DNA of 64,000 nucleotides from Persicimonas caeni (GTDB lineage Bacteria; Myxococcota_A; Bradymonadia; Bradymonadales; Bradymonadaceae). Below the pieces are notes generated by a model. That model saw only the letters and a program-made list of their open reading frames with translations, searched no databases and was not told the origin of the DNA. Below, one piece after another: positions 51,501 through 63,300 of this stretch; position 1 is the first letter of the stretch, and each line of letters starts with the position of its first letter. Where the stretch lies: the NCBI RefSeq assembly GCF_006517175.1, contig NZ_CP041186.1:6909074-6973073 (forward strand), written 5' to 3'. A program made the position numbers and the translations under genes.

Positions 51501-53495
51501 CTGGGCGTCGAGTTGGATGTCGAGCGTGTCGCCTTCGACGACCGTGAAGGTCTCGCCGTCGGCGGGCGTGGGCGCGATGAACTCGGGCGCGTCGTTGATC
51601 GCCGTCACGGTGATCGTCACCGTCACCACGTTCGAGTCGGAGGTGACGTCGTTTGCCACGTAGGTGAAGCTGTCGGTGCCGTTGAAGTCGGCGTCGGGCG
51701 TGTAGTCGAAGGACCCGTCGCCGTTCAGCGTGAGAATGCCGTTGGAGACATCGGTCTGCAGCACGGCGGTCAGGTTGTCGCCGTCGGCGTCGGTGTCGTT
51801 GTCGAGCACGCCGGGCGCCGCCACGCTAAGCGCGGCGTCCTCGTCGGTGGTGTAGGCGTCTGCGGCCGCCACCGGCACAGGGTCGCCCGCGTCGCACAGG
51901 CCGTCGCCGTCGGCATCGGGGCCGTCGTTGGCCGGGTCGATATTCGAGCCCGCCGCAAAGTCGGTGCTCGCAGTCGCCGAGCAGTCGTCGCAGCTATCGC
52001 CGTCGCCGTCGGTGCACGAGGACGGGTCGAGCGGGGCGATGTCGGCGCGGTCCAGGGCGCCATCGTTGTCATCGTCGGCGTCGCAGGCGTCACCTTCGGC
52101 GTCCGAGTCGGTGTTGGTCTGGTCGGCGTTGGCCAGCAGCGGGCAGTTGTCGGTCGCGTCGTCGACGCCGTCGCCGTCATCGTCGGTGTCGCAGGCGTCG
52201 CCGGTGCCATCGGAGTCGGTGTCGTCCTGGCTGGCGTTGGCGTCGGCAGGGCAGTTGTCCGAGCAATTGAGAACGCCGTCGCCGTCGTCGTCAGTGTCGG
52301 AGACCATCACCGTGTAGCTCTGAACGTCGGCGCCTCCGTCTCCGTCGGAGACCTCGACGGTGATGCCGTAGCTGGTGAGCTGCCGACAGGTCGGCGTCCA
52401 GGTGAGCGTGTCGCCGGAGACGCTAGCGCCCACGGGCGCAACATTGATCGAGTAGGTCAGCGGGTCCGCCGCGCCGGCCGGGTCGGTGGCGCTCATAACG
52501 TAGCTGTAGGGCTGGCCGGCGGTGGCCGACATGGTCGGCGTGGAGGTGAACGTCGGGCCGACGTTGTCGACGGTGACCGTCATCGAGTCGGTCACGCAGT
52601 AGCCGCTGCTCCCGCAGGCGCGCACGCCCAGCTCACAGGTGGACGGGCCGTCGAGCGTGGCTGCGTCGAAGGTGGCCGAGCCGCCGGTGGCGTCGTCGTA
52701 GGTGAACCCGGAGGTGCAATCGAGGTCCCAGTCGATGCTCGAGCAGCTGCCGGTGCAGTTGGCCGAGTAGCTCGCGCTGCTGCCTTCATCGACGTTCGAC
52801 GGGCCGGTAATGGTCGCGTCGATGGTCGCCGCGCTCCAGATATTGCCGAAAAAAGTGGCGTTGTCGGCCGACCCGTCGAAGCAACTCGGGCTTCCCACGA
52901 AGTTCGTGTCGCCAATCGCGATAAACCGGCCGTTGATGCCCACGAGCGTATCATTACTGCTCGGCATGCGGAGCAGGGGAGTGGCGTTGCTGATGCGACT
53001 GCCCCACCCCATGCGATAGGTACTCACGCCTGCGGTGAGCGGATGGAGGACGACGCGGCTGCCGGTTCCGCATCCGGAATCGTAATCGCCGCCGGCGAAC
53101 AGATTACCCATGCCCAGTTGGCTGGTCAGCGCGTTAAATACGGGGATTGCGCTGGGCGAGTAGCTGCCGGCCTCGACCACGCCGATGATCCAGCCGCCGG
53201 CGTTGTAAAAGTTAGCCAGCGTGTTGCGGCTCGACGCCGAAAGCGACGTGTTCGCGTACAGGACGATGATCCGATAGTTGGCCAAGTTGCTCAGGGTCGT
53301 CGAACGATCGACGCCGGCCGCGCCGGCCGCCGTCATCGCGTTCTGCAGTCGAGTTACGGAGCTGCCGATGCCGCCTTCGCCGTCGTAGACGAGCACGCGG
53401 TTGCCCTGCTGGGCGTGAGCCGTCGACGCAGTAAGAGTGATAAAAAGTGCTAAGAATACGCCAATTAGGGATTGCTGAATGCGTAACGCGTTCAT
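48510..53495 (-). CDS. Giant surface protein B: paralog with the same internal tag and OmpA end
   Basis: A 1661-residue paralog of the 43778-48328 product, encoded immediately upstream on the same strand. Same order: signal peptide (AHAQQ), ThuA-like domain (VLVYDGEGG, HPLTAGVSTY), Ig-like and TSP3 repeats, cadherin/tandem-95 block (VLDNDTDADGD) and a longer TSP3 array. At ~1080-1118 CACDSTGGSTPDAS is followed by a hydrophobic segment and WRRRRPQ. A second signal-like segment ends PSAAQAQ, followed by a barrel-like domain, an acidic TSP3 segment (DKCVDDAEDKDGFEDSDGCP) and an OmpA domain (VEGHADDRGDDEDNLELSRKR). The internal tag is conserved, with CDSTGGS in both copies. Likely role: calcium-stabilised cell-surface structure anchored to peptidoglycan. 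Confidence 0.88.
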   Translation of the reverse strand: MNALRIQQSLIGVFLALFITLTASTAHAQQGNRVLVYDGEGGIGSSVTRLQNAMTAAGAAGVDRSTTLSNLANYRIIVLYANTSLSASSRNTLANFYNAGGWIIGVVEAGSYSPSAIPVFNALTSQLGMGNLFAGGDYDSGCGTGSRVVLHPLTAGVSTYRMGWGSRISNATPLLRMPSSNDTLVGINGRFIAIGDTNFVGSPSCFDGSADNATFFGNIWSAATIDATITGPSNVDEGSSASYSANCTGSCSSIDWDLDCTSGFTYDDATGGSATFDAATLDGPSTCELGVRACGSSGYCVTDSMTVTVDNVGPTFTSTPTMSATAGQPYSYVMSATDPAGAADPLTYSINVAPVGASVSGDTLTWTPTCRQLTSYGITVEVSDGDGGADVQSYTVMVSDTDDDGDGVLNCSDNCPADANASQDDTDSDGTGDACDTDDDGDGVDDATDNCPLLANADQTNTDSDAEGDACDADDDNDGALDRADIAPLDPSSCTDGDGDSCDDCSATASTDFAAGSNIDPANDGPDADGDGLCDAGDPVPVAAADAYTTDEDAALSVAAPGVLDNDTDADGDNLTAVLQTDVSNGILTLNGDGSFDYTPDADFNGTDSFTYVANDVTSDSNVVTVTITVTAINDAPEFIAPTPADGETFTVVEGDTLDIQLDAQDPDAGDVLTYSVSPMSTNATLDSASGAYSWTPTWDEAGTHTLNLKVVDVAGGQDLRDITVEVTYIDEDSDGLPDTWETDNGLDPTTADSDGDSIADGDEVGDDLDNPYDTDQDGTLDALDTDSDGDGTTDADEAGDADLATEPVDTDGDGTPDFQDTDSDGDGVVDADDNCRVDANASQDDTDGDGTGDVCDDDTDGDGLSDDIENANGTDPTLVDSDGDNIGDAEEYGDDVENPVDTDSDGTIDALDDDSDDDGVTDADEAGDDDLDTDAIDTNGDGVPDYQDPDSDDDTIEDGQDNCRLVNNPEQIDSDGDGTGDACVDDNDGDTVLDDDDNCPVVANPEQTDTDGDGEGDACDADDDNDGLTDDEEGELGTDPLLPDTDGDGYDDGVEVDEETDPLNPDDYPGHRRPGNAMSAGAGCACDSTGGSTPDASIILLMLLAAGALWRRRRPQAKASAGLVAVALLVCIPSAAQAQDSYNLLKFQPTGLDTGSITVEGSDPIGQYEYRFGLTYSYADSPVQLVDRDDPTKELAPVINSSQIMQLRATVGLIDSLSATLVAPMLLTQDVDANFSSIGTSGLGDVGLQVKYSFMRRGEDPLGLAAQALAYFPTGSDEALASRSGLAGGLNLIADRSFGPVLALFNVGYQHGPAQTFEGSEQENLISFGLGTRTEIMGDTLQGLVEYAGHYGLASSQSSQQFNLGLASRFGPMVATVGGGPGLGREAGTPAWRAFLDVAYAPAEEPVETVEKTEPVEETEPPHPCPDAPEDYAGPVDADGCPLPDTDADGIADRDDKCVDDAEDKDGFEDSDGCPDDNDGDGLADNDDQCPAKAEDKDGFEDDDGCPDEDNDGDKIADLNDNCPDKPETMNSFQDDDGCPDEFKKDSIVIVHTIRFETGSDKLLPASDKVLDEIIGVLQENPNLSLMVEGHADDRGDDEDNLELSRKRARSVVRYLVRNGNIAKKRLEYKGFGESKPMVEGTSDEARAKNRRVEFRVLED

Positions 53496-53615
53496 CGCGA
53501 GCTACCTCACATCGAAAATTTTTCGGGTCGATGCTGAGGAGCCTAGTGCAAGCTCAGGCGTACTACAATCGTTTTTTGTAAAAAATTTACGCGCGTGGGG
53601 CTAGGAAGGCTCACT

Positions 53616-54815
53616 TCAAGCCGTTACAGGCCGCGACGGCGTGAGCCAATTGCTCAGCTTGAGCAGTGCTCCCAGCGTGTGGACGTCTTCGCCGAGCAGG
53701 GGGATGGACTGGAGCACGTGCCGGCCGACCTTCTCTCCCAAAGTCTCGATGGAGGTGCGGTCTTTGACGGCGAGCTTGGCCAACGAGCGGTAGTGGGCTT
53801 CGAGCTCGTCGCGCATGCGGGCGACCTCGTCGGCGTCCTCGAGGCCATGCTCGCGCAAGAGTTGGTCGATCTCGGCGTCTTGGACGCGCTCGACGTCGAC
53901 CTGCTGGAACTCGGGGGTGACGCGGTTGATGATGAAGGCCTGCGCCTTCTGGTCGAGCTTGGCCAGCTTCTCGTGGAAGTAGAGCGCCTCTTTGATGCGC
54001 CGAGGGTCGGCGCTGGTGATGATGAGAAAGTAGGTGGCCGGGTCGCGCAAGATGAACTCGATCATGTCGCCGCGTTCTTTGAGCACGTCGATCAAGTACT
54101 GGAAGGTGTCGAAGAACTCGACCAGGTCGGTGATGAAGTTCTCGCCGAAGATCTTGGACAGGAGCCCCTGAACAACCGAACCGGCGTTGAACACGCGGCT
54201 GAAGAAGCCGCCCGACTTCGACTTGTCGGGCAGGAACCACTTGATGATGCGCTCGTCGAAGAAGCGCGAGGCGCGCTTGGGCGTCTCGAGGAAATCGAGC
54301 GCGTTCTTCGTCGGCGGAGTGTCGAGCACGACGAGGTCGAAATAGCCGCCGGTATAAAGGTCGTGCAGCTTTTCGAGCGCCATGTACTCCTGCATGCCTG
54401 CCAAGGCGGTCGACAGCAGCTTGTAGATGTTGTTTTCCTTGGCACGCTCGAGCGCCCCGGTGTCGGGGGCGTGGCGAGCGACGAGCTCGGCCAGCGTCTG
54501 CTCTTGGTCGAGCATCATCGCCCACAACTCGCCTTCACCCGGGTCTGGCAGCTCGTCGAGGTGCTCCTCGAGCGGAATATGCTGCGGGGTATTGGTCAGC
54601 TCGGCGAGTCCGAGGCTGTTGGCCAGACGCTTGGCCGGATCGATGGTCAGCACGATGACCTTGCGGCCCATCAGCGCCCCGCGCAAACCCAGGGCGGCCG
54701 CGGTGGTGGTCTTGCCCACGCCTCCAGGGCCGCTGCAAACTATCAACCGGGCGGTCTCGAGGCAGCTGGAGACCGGGTCGTGGTCCGTTTGTCGTGTGGC
54801 GGGCGTCTCAGACAC
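53616..54815 (-). CDS. ArsA/GET3-family ATPase, second of a tandem pair
   Basis: A 399-residue P-loop protein of the deviant Walker A type (VCSGPGGVGKTTTAAALG) with IDPAKRLANSLG and a central VLDTPPTKNALDFLE switch motif. The family includes arsenical pump ATPase ArsA and tail-anchored protein targeting factor GET3. The conserved arsenite-binding Cys are not evident, so arsenic resistance is not supported. It follows the related gene 54839-55831 after 23 bp; the pair may form a heterodimer. Confidence 0.85.
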   Translation of the reverse strand: MSETPATRQTDHDPVSSCLETARLIVCSGPGGVGKTTTAAALGLRGALMGRKVIVLTIDPAKRLANSLGLAELTNTPQHIPLEEHLDELPDPGEGELWAMMLDQEQTLAELVARHAPDTGALERAKENNIYKLLSTALAGMQEYMALEKLHDLYTGGYFDLVVLDTPPTKNALDFLETPKRASRFFDERIIKWFLPDKSKSGGFFSRVFNAGSVVQGLLSKIFGENFITDLVEFFDTFQYLIDVLKERGDMIEFILRDPATYFLIITSADPRRIKEALYFHEKLAKLDQKAQAFIINRVTPEFQQVDVERVQDAEIDQLLREHGLEDADEVARMRDELEAHYRSLAKLAVKDRTSIETLGEKVGRHVLQSIPLLGEDVHTLGALLKLSNWLTPSRPVTA

Positions 54816-54838
54816 GTCTTACCCTTCGAAATCGGATG

Positions 54839-55831
54839 CTAGGAAGCGGCGGCGTTTTCGGCGCCGTCTGGCTGCGTCAACTGCTCGGCCAGCGCGTCGA
54901 CGATACGCACGCTGCTGTCATCGTAAATCACGGGCACCGGCGTCACGGGCGCGTCGACGCGCTCTTTGAGCAGGCCCAGGTAGTGCTGGTCGCGGTCGTA
55001 CCATCCCAACGCCAGTGCGTTGCCGGCGACGAGCTTGCTCAGCGCAGGGCCGTCGGCGTTGTGGATGGAGTCCTCGTCGACCTGGCCTTCGTCGCGAAGC
55101 TGGCTGAGCACGTTCTCGAAGACCTCGCGGCGTGACGGGTCGACCGGCAGGCTGTGGACCATGTTGATGATCACACCGGTCAGCTCGCGATCGAGCGACT
55201 CACGCAGGTTCTCGCTCAACTCGATGGTCTCGTTGACCGGCATCTCTTCGGGCAGACACACTGCCACGATGGCCGTGCGCCGCTCGTCGCGGATTTCATC
55301 GGCCAACTGTCGGGCGCGCTTGGCGATGGGGCCCACTTTCATCATGCCGTACAGTGTCTGCGGCACGCTCAAGAATGTGACCGCGTGGCCGCTGGCCGGC
55401 AGATCGACGATGACGTGGTCGTAGACAAACTCGCCGCCTTCCTTTCGTTCGGCCTCCTCGAAGATCTGGTCGAGGATGACGAACTCGTTGACCGAGGGGG
55501 CGGCGTTGAAGAAGACGCGGGCGACTTTGTTTTGCACGACCGCTCGCGAGATGCGCTCACTGGGTACAAAACGTGTCAGCGTGCGCACGAAGCACTCGCT
55601 GGCCTCCAAGTTCTCGGCCCACAGGTTCTCGCCGGCCGGGTCGGGACCGGTGACCTCCTTGCCAATGCCGAGCAGGTCGGGCATCGCCGAGAACGCATCC
55701 GTCTCGATGATCAACGTGCGTTTGCCCTGGTTGGCCAACGCCCGGCCCAGCGCGGCAGTGATGGTGCTCTTTCCCACGCCCCCTTTGCCGGTGACGTAGA
55801 TTAAGCGCTTTTGTCCGAGTGCTTCGATCAT
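54839..55831 (-). CDS. ArsA/GET3-family ATPase, first of a tandem pair
   Basis: A 330-residue protein from ATG 55831 (MIEALGQKRLIYVT). The frame is open further upstream but without similarity. The deviant Walker A is TGKGGVGKSTITAALG, followed by IIETDAFSAMPDLLG and VIVDLPASGHAVTFL. It is similar in plan to the following gene but shorter. No arsR, arsB or arsenic genes are nearby. A targeting or membrane-quality role is possible but unproven. Confidence 0.85.
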   Translation of the reverse strand: MIEALGQKRLIYVTGKGGVGKSTITAALGRALANQGKRTLIIETDAFSAMPDLLGIGKEVTGPDPAGENLWAENLEASECFVRTLTRFVPSERISRAVVQNKVARVFFNAAPSVNEFVILDQIFEEAERKEGGEFVYDHVIVDLPASGHAVTFLSVPQTLYGMMKVGPIAKRARQLADEIRDERRTAIVAVCLPEEMPVNETIELSENLRESLDRELTGVIINMVHSLPVDPSRREVFENVLSQLRDEGQVDEDSIHNADGPALSKLVAGNALALGWYDRDQHYLGLLKERVDAPVTPVPVIYDDSSVRIVDALAEQLTQPDGAENAAAS

Positions 55832-56020
55832 CGGTGACCTGATAGCTCCCAATCTCCTTATGTTGCCCACTCCGTCGGGGCCAGCGCGGGATGTACTGAA
55901 CGCTCGGTGAATGTAGATTTGCATCGTGACTGCCGAGGCGCAAGCTCGAATCCGGCAATCCAAAGATGCACTCGACAGCCGTTCAGTCACACTCGATCTT
56001 GTCACTGGTCGGCTCGAGGC

Positions 56021-56055
56021 AAAAAAGAAGCCCCGGGCACAAGACCCGGGGCTTC
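56021..56055 (-). terminator. Intrinsic terminator of rpsA
   Basis: Read on the minus strand: an 11-bp perfect stem GAAGCCCCGGG / CCCGGGGCTTC with a 7-nt loop, then TTTTTT. It lies 28 bp past the rpsA stop. Confidence 0.93.
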
Positions 56056-56082
56056 TCTTTCAGTCAGAAGACTGCAAGCGGG

Positions 56083-57987
<1,905 letters not shown>

Positions 57988-58351
57988 GAACGACCTTGGG
58001 TGAACCGTAAAAAGTTTGAGTTTCTGTGAATGGGCAGAGCCACCTGTTGGCGCCTGCCCGACCAAAAGTTAAACCAACCATCAAAACTACAAGGGATCTG
58101 GTTCGCGGTTCTCCCTTCCGAACCAGACACTTATGCAGTCTCAGCGGTGCGTCGCACGGGATAAATGGTGCGCACCTATGCACACACTTCCGCCCTGTAC
58201 GAAGCGCCGGCGAACTATAGAGACGGGGCAGGGGGCTGTCAATAGCAACGGCAGGACGCCGTTTTTCGCTCTTGGTCCATCGTTTTCAACGATGTTATAG
58301 GACTCTCGAAATGACGCCCCCAAGACCCCAAACCCTAGCCCCCCATCAACC
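57988..58351 (-). promoter_or_regulatory. rpsA leader and divergent promoter region
   Basis: A 364-bp gap between divergent rpsA and the PLP-enzyme gene. On the rpsA side are a hairpin with GGGCAG/CTGCCC arms (58032-58059) and another with CTGGTTCG/CGAACCAG arms (58098-58126). These are candidate structures for S1 autoregulation. No ORF or riboswitch is recognised. The promoter elements themselves are not assigned. Confidence 0.4.
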
Positions 58352-59521
58352 ATGCACAAACCAGACCACGACTACCGTGAATTCGGCTTCGGCACCCGTG
58401 CCATCCACGCCGGCCAGGAACCCGACCCCACGACCGGCGCCATCATGACGCCGATCTTCCAGACCTCGACCTACGTCCAGTCGAGCCCCGGCGAGCATAC
58501 CGGCTACGAGTACAGCCGCTCGCAGAACCCGACGCGTCATGCGCTCGAAGACTGCGTGGCCAGCCTCGAAGGCGGCAAGCACGGCATCGCCTTTGGCTCG
58601 GGATGCGCGGCGACCACGACGATTTTGCACATGCTCGAAAGTGGCGACCACGTGGTCTCGGGTGACGACGTCTATGGTGGAACCTACCGCCTGTTCACCC
58701 GGGTGTTCGACCAGATGGACGTCGACTTTTCCTTCGTCGACATGACCGACGTGGACGCCTTCGAGGCGTCGCTGACCGACAAGACCAAGCTGGTGTGGCT
58801 CGAGTCGCCGACCAACCCGCTGCTCAAGATTTGCGACATCGAAAAGATCTGCGAGATCGCCCACGCGCGAGACATCCCGGTGGTGGTCGACAACACGTTC
58901 ATGAGCCCGTACTTCCAGCAGCCGTTGGCGCTGGGCGCGGACATGGTCGTCCACTCGATGACCAAATTCATCAACGGTCACTCCGACGTGGTCGCCGGGA
59001 TGGTGGTGACCAATGACGACGACATCGCCGAGAAGTTGCACTTCTTGCAGAACTCGATGGGCGCCGTTCCCGGCCCGATGGACTGCTGGCTGGTGCTTCG
59101 CGGCCTGAAAACGCTCCACGTGCGCATGCGTCAGCACCAGGAGAATGCTCAGCGGATCGCTGCCTTTCTCGACTCTCATGACGCCGTCGAGCGGGTGATT
59201 TATCCGGGACTCGAGTCCCACCCGCAGTACGAGATCGCCCAACGTCAGATGTCGGGCCCCGGCGGCATGATCACCTTCTTCCTCAAAGGCGGCCTCGATA
59301 AGGCGCGTCGCATGCTCGAGGCGGTCGAGGTTTTCGCGCTCGCCGAGAGTCTGGGCGGCGTCGAGAGTCTCATCGAGCACCCGGCGATCATGACGCACGC
59401 GTCAGTTCCCAAGGAAGTCCGCGAGGAGCTCGGCATCACGGACGGTCTGGTGCGCCTGTCGGTCGGAATCGAGGACGGCGACGATTTGCTGGCCGATCTC
59501 GAGCAGGCTTTGGAGGCGTAA
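58352..59521 (+). CDS. Trans-sulfuration PLP enzyme (cystathionine gamma-synthase/lyase type)
   Basis: A 389-residue fold-type I enzyme of the Cys/Met metabolism family: TRAIHAGQEPDPTTGA, TGYEYSRSQNPTRHALE, FGSGCAATTTI and the PLP Lys at ~205 in VVHSMTKFINGHSDVVAG. Members include MetB, MetC, CTH and methionine gamma-lyase. Motifs seen here do not distinguish among them, so no symbol is given. The stop is two bases before the start of nfo, probably one transcript. Confidence 0.9.
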   Translation: MHKPDHDYREFGFGTRAIHAGQEPDPTTGAIMTPIFQTSTYVQSSPGEHTGYEYSRSQNPTRHALEDCVASLEGGKHGIAFGSGCAATTTILHMLESGDHVVSGDDVYGGTYRLFTRVFDQMDVDFSFVDMTDVDAFEASLTDKTKLVWLESPTNPLLKICDIEKICEIAHARDIPVVVDNTFMSPYFQQPLALGADMVVHSMTKFINGHSDVVAGMVVTNDDDIAEKLHFLQNSMGAVPGPMDCWLVLRGLKTLHVRMRQHQENAQRIAAFLDSHDAVERVIYPGLESHPQYEIAQRQMSGPGGMITFFLKGGLDKARRMLEAVEVFALAESLGGVESLIEHPAIMTHASVPKEVREELGITDGLVRLSVGIEDGDDLLADLEQALEA

Positions 59522-59523
59522 TC

Positions 59524-60381
59524 ATGTACGTCGGTGCCCACGAGTCAGCTTCAGGCGGGCCTTATACCGCGGTCGAACGCGCCCTCGACGACGAGTGCGA
59601 GGCGCTGCAGCTGTTCACCAAGAACAACAATCGGTGGACCCAGCGCATGTGGACTGAGGAGGAGGCTGCGCAATTTCGCCAGCACTACGCCAAGAGCGGC
59701 CTGAAGGGGGTGATGAGCCACAGTGCCTATCTTATCAATCTCTGCTCGAAGACGGCCAAGACCGTCGAGAAGAGCAAGGTCGCGCTCGCCGACGAGCTGA
59801 CTCGCTGCGCCATGCTGGGCATCCCATACCTCGTCCTGCACCCGGGCAGTCACACGGGGCAGGGCGAGGAGGCGGGGCTTCGGCTCATCGCCGAGAATCT
59901 CGAGCGGGTCTATGAGACCGAAGAGGATGGCCAGTGGCAGGATGTCACTCTCTTGTTCGAAAACACAGCCGGGCAGGGCACCTGTCTGGGCTGGCGTTTC
60001 GAGCATTTGGCCGACCTATTCGAGCGCGTCTTCGATCCGACGCGCTTCGGCGTCTGCTTCGACACCTGTCACGCTCACGCCGCGGGCTACGACCTTACCG
60101 AGCGCGAGTCCTACGAGGCGGTCTGGCAAGAGTTCGACGCCATCGTCGGACTCGACCACCTCAAAGCCTTCCATCTCAACGACTCCAAGAAGCCGCTCGG
60201 CAGCCGCGTCGACCGCCACGAACTCCTCGGCGAAGGCGAAGTCGGCCTCGACGCGTTCCGCTTCCTGGTCAATGACGACCGGTTTGCCGATATCCCCGCG
60301 GTCGTCGAGACCCCGCCGCTCGAGAGCGGTGAGGACAGCTTCGCGGAGATGGTCGCGCTGCTCAAAGGGTTGCGGGCATAG
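59524..60381 (+). CDS. nfo: Endonuclease IV (AP endonuclease)
   Basis: A 285-residue TIM-barrel enzyme that cuts DNA 5' to abasic sites using three zinc ions. Motifs: VGAHESASGG at the start, ALQLFTKNNNRW, YLVLHPGSHTGQG, LLFENTAGQGTCLG, FGVCFDTCHAHAAGYDL and VDRHELLGEGEVG. They supply the His/Glu/Asp ligands in the expected order. Normal length. It ends four bases from the convergent TamB-like gene. Confidence 0.96.
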   Translation: MYVGAHESASGGPYTAVERALDDECEALQLFTKNNNRWTQRMWTEEEAAQFRQHYAKSGLKGVMSHSAYLINLCSKTAKTVEKSKVALADELTRCAMLGIPYLVLHPGSHTGQGEEAGLRLIAENLERVYETEEDGQWQDVTLLFENTAGQGTCLGWRFEHLADLFERVFDPTRFGVCFDTCHAHAAGYDLTERESYEAVWQEFDAIVGLDHLKAFHLNDSKKPLGSRVDRHELLGEGEVGLDAFRFLVNDDRFADIPAVVETPPLESGEDSFAEMVALLKGLRA

Positions 60382-60385
60382 CCCA

Positions 60386-63300
60386 TCAATACACATCCCA
60401 AAAGATGTTGAACTGCCCGGTCAGCTGCTCGCTCGACTGCAGCTCGAGCTTCCAGCGCGGCGCGAAGCGGTAGTCGATCTTGAAGACGTTGAATCCCTCC
60501 CCCTCTTCGGCGCCCAGACGTAGCGAATACGACACGAAAATCTCCTCAGTGAGATAAGTGCCGACTTGGACGCGGGCGTCGCGGAAGCCCTCTTGGCCCG
60601 GCTGGACACGGACGACGTCGAGCGGAAGGGTGCCGGCGAGCTGCTGCTGGAGCAGGCTGGCGAAGATACCGCTCGCGGCCCCCAGGGCGAGGCCGGAGAC
60701 GCGCGATTCCTCACCTGCGCCCGCCTGGCCGGGGGGGCGCCCGGTCATCAGCACGAAGATAATCTCGGTTTCACTCAACAGCGGGTCACTCTCGAAGACG
60801 AGCTTGGGTTCCTGCGCGCGGCCGGTGACGCGCACGATGACGCGCGGCTCGCCTTCGCTGGGCTCGCCAATCTCCTCGGTGATCTCGCGCGGGAGGTAGT
60901 TTAGCGCGCGAATGTCGAGCACTGGATTGGGCGGCGAGGCGCCGGTGAAGCGCACCGCGTTCTCCTGCTCCGGCACCTCGAACTCTTTGCCGAGGAGCTC
61001 GGCGTTGCCGCGAACCGTGTCGACGGTGCCCAGCATGCTCACGCGCGGGCCGGCAAGGTTGACGGTGACGTCGGCGGTAAACTCGACGTTGGCGATGGGG
61101 TGGCGCAGCCAGCTTCCGCGGTCGGCGACAAACCGAATCTGCAGGGGCGTCTTGTCCTCTTCTTCTGCTTCAGGCTGCTCGAGCAGGTTCTCCAGGTCGA
61201 GCACCTGGTTCTGGTCGGTGTGGCGTTTGAGCACCACGATTTCTTCGTCGAGCTCGGTGGGGTGCAGGTCGCCACCCTCGTCTTCGGGAATCGTGACCTC
61301 CAGCTCCTTGGCGTGGGCGCGAATTCTGTCGGCCTCACCGGTGAAGTCGCCGTCGACGTCGATCGTCGAGGTCACGTAGGCGGCGAAGCCTTCTGCGAAG
61401 CCGCCGAAGTTAAACTCCTTTGACTTGATCGTCGCCTCGAGCTCGGTGGGCGTGAATCCTTCGAGGTTCAGCGTGCCGTCGGCGCGCACCCAGCTGTCAC
61501 CTTCGGCCACATTGAGCTTCTTGATGGCGACTCGCTCGCGAGTGGCCTGAACATTGAGGTCGATGTCCGTAAATCGACGCCCGTAAACGGGCAGGGTCAC
61601 CGCGCCATCTTCAATCAGCACGTTGCCGAGGATGCGAGGTTGCTCCCAGGTGCCGTTGATGTCGACGTCGATCTCGAGCAGACCTTCAGGGTCACTCACA
61701 TACTGATCCACGAGCTCCCCGGGCACCAGCGTGGCGAGTTGAATCGGGTCGCTCTTGATTCGAGCCTGAATCTGCCCCTCGTCGAGCACGCTGGCTCCTC
61801 GGGCCAGCGCCAGGATATCGGTGGTGATCGGTACGTCCGCCTCGGCGGTCATGACTTGGTTGTACCTTCGGCATACGAAAGCATCGGCTTTGAGCCGGCC
61901 GTTTTCGGCGCTGAAGCTCACCGCGATGCTGCCCGTTTGGCCGCGCGCCATCTCCGTGTCGAAGAGCCCGGCGCGCCCGTCGATGTCGGGCTCGCTCAAG
62001 GTTCCGCTGACAGTCGCGTAACCTGCGAGCACCCCTTTGTAGCGCGCAAACGAGTAGTCGATGGCCTGCAGCTTGGAAATCGGAACTTTGTTGAGCTGCA
62101 CGGTCAGGTCGATCGGCAAGTCAGCCAGCGGCTGGTCGCCCACGATGGTCTCGGTGGGCAACGGAAATTTGCCGCTGGCGACGAAGATTTCGTCGGCATC
62201 CCATTCGAAGCGGAGCTGATCGATGTGCACCATTTGGTCGCGCAAGCGCAACTCGGTGGCCACATAGATGTCGCGGTACTGCTCCCAGCCGAAGTCGTCG
62301 GCGCGAAGCTCGAGGTTGAGGCGCGGGTCCGAAAACGTGCCGGCCCCGTCGATGTCGACCACGATATCGCCCTCGGCGTCGGCCTCGGCGAAGCTCTCGA
62401 GGGGGACTTCGCCCAGGTCGAGGTTCGAAACCTCCAACGACAGCTTGAACGGGAGTTGGGCAAGCGCCTTGTCCCAGTCGGGCGTGGGGCGTGTCTCGTC
62501 GAGGGTGCGACGCACCCAGTCAGCCAGCGGCATCGGCGTCGACGCGCGCGCTTCGACCACCGGTTCGCCGCGCCACACGAGTCGGTAGCGCGCATCAATG
62601 CCGCCCCGGCCTCCGGAGGGAGGGGTGTAATCGGCTTTCAGCGAGGTGGTGACCTGCTCGATCTCCAAGTATTCCCCGCCGATATCACCTGCAAAGCCGA
62701 TATTATCCCCGGACAATTGCACTTGGATACGCGGATTTTGAATGGTGCCGGCGAGGTACAAGTTTGCGAAGATGGTGCCCGCCGCGTTGTACTCCTCGAG
62801 CACGGGCAGTGGCTCGTAGAACTCCTGGAGTGTCAGCGTCGGCACACGCATCTGCAGGTCCATCTTCCGGTTGCGTGGGATGTCGACGTCGCCGCTCAGA
62901 TTCAGGTCGAGCGGAAGCTCTCCGGAGGCAGCCAGTATCTTGGTGTCATACGCCGTCGCCGACAGTTCGGAGATGTTCAGCAAGCGGTTTCGGTAGGTAG
63001 CCAATAGTTTCGCCGACAGCGGTCCGTACCCCTCGTAGTACGCGTTGGTCACGTACAACTCGATATTGATGACGGGGTTGCGCGCGGTGCCTTCGATGCT
63101 CAGTTCGCCGTTCACCGTGGCCCGTACGGGAGGAATCATCTTCTCGAGGCCAAACTTCTCGCGAAGCTCGCCCACTTTGACGTTGCCGAGTTCGACGCGC
63201 AGGTCTTGCTTGCCGCGAGTGCGGAAGGTGCCCTCGACGGTCAAGAACTGATCGTCGGTCTCGAGTCGCAATTGGTCGAAGCGTACTCCGTCCTCGGTTA

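Noticed and set aside
48345-53453. Open frame of 1702 codons on the strand opposite giant paralog B
   Set aside because: It is the mirror of Asp/Gly-rich TSP3 codons (GAC, GTC), which rarely create stops on the other strand. The product is low-complexity Val/Gly/Asp/Arg with no domain, and the minus-strand gene has clear domains.
53616-55831. Arsenic resistance operon
   Set aside because: ArsA-type ATPases are present, but arsB, arsR, arsC and the arsenite-binding Cys are not seen.
58199-58351. SAM or other riboswitch before the trans-sulfuration enzyme
   Set aside because: No conserved riboswitch core or terminator-antiterminator pair could be recognised in the leader.
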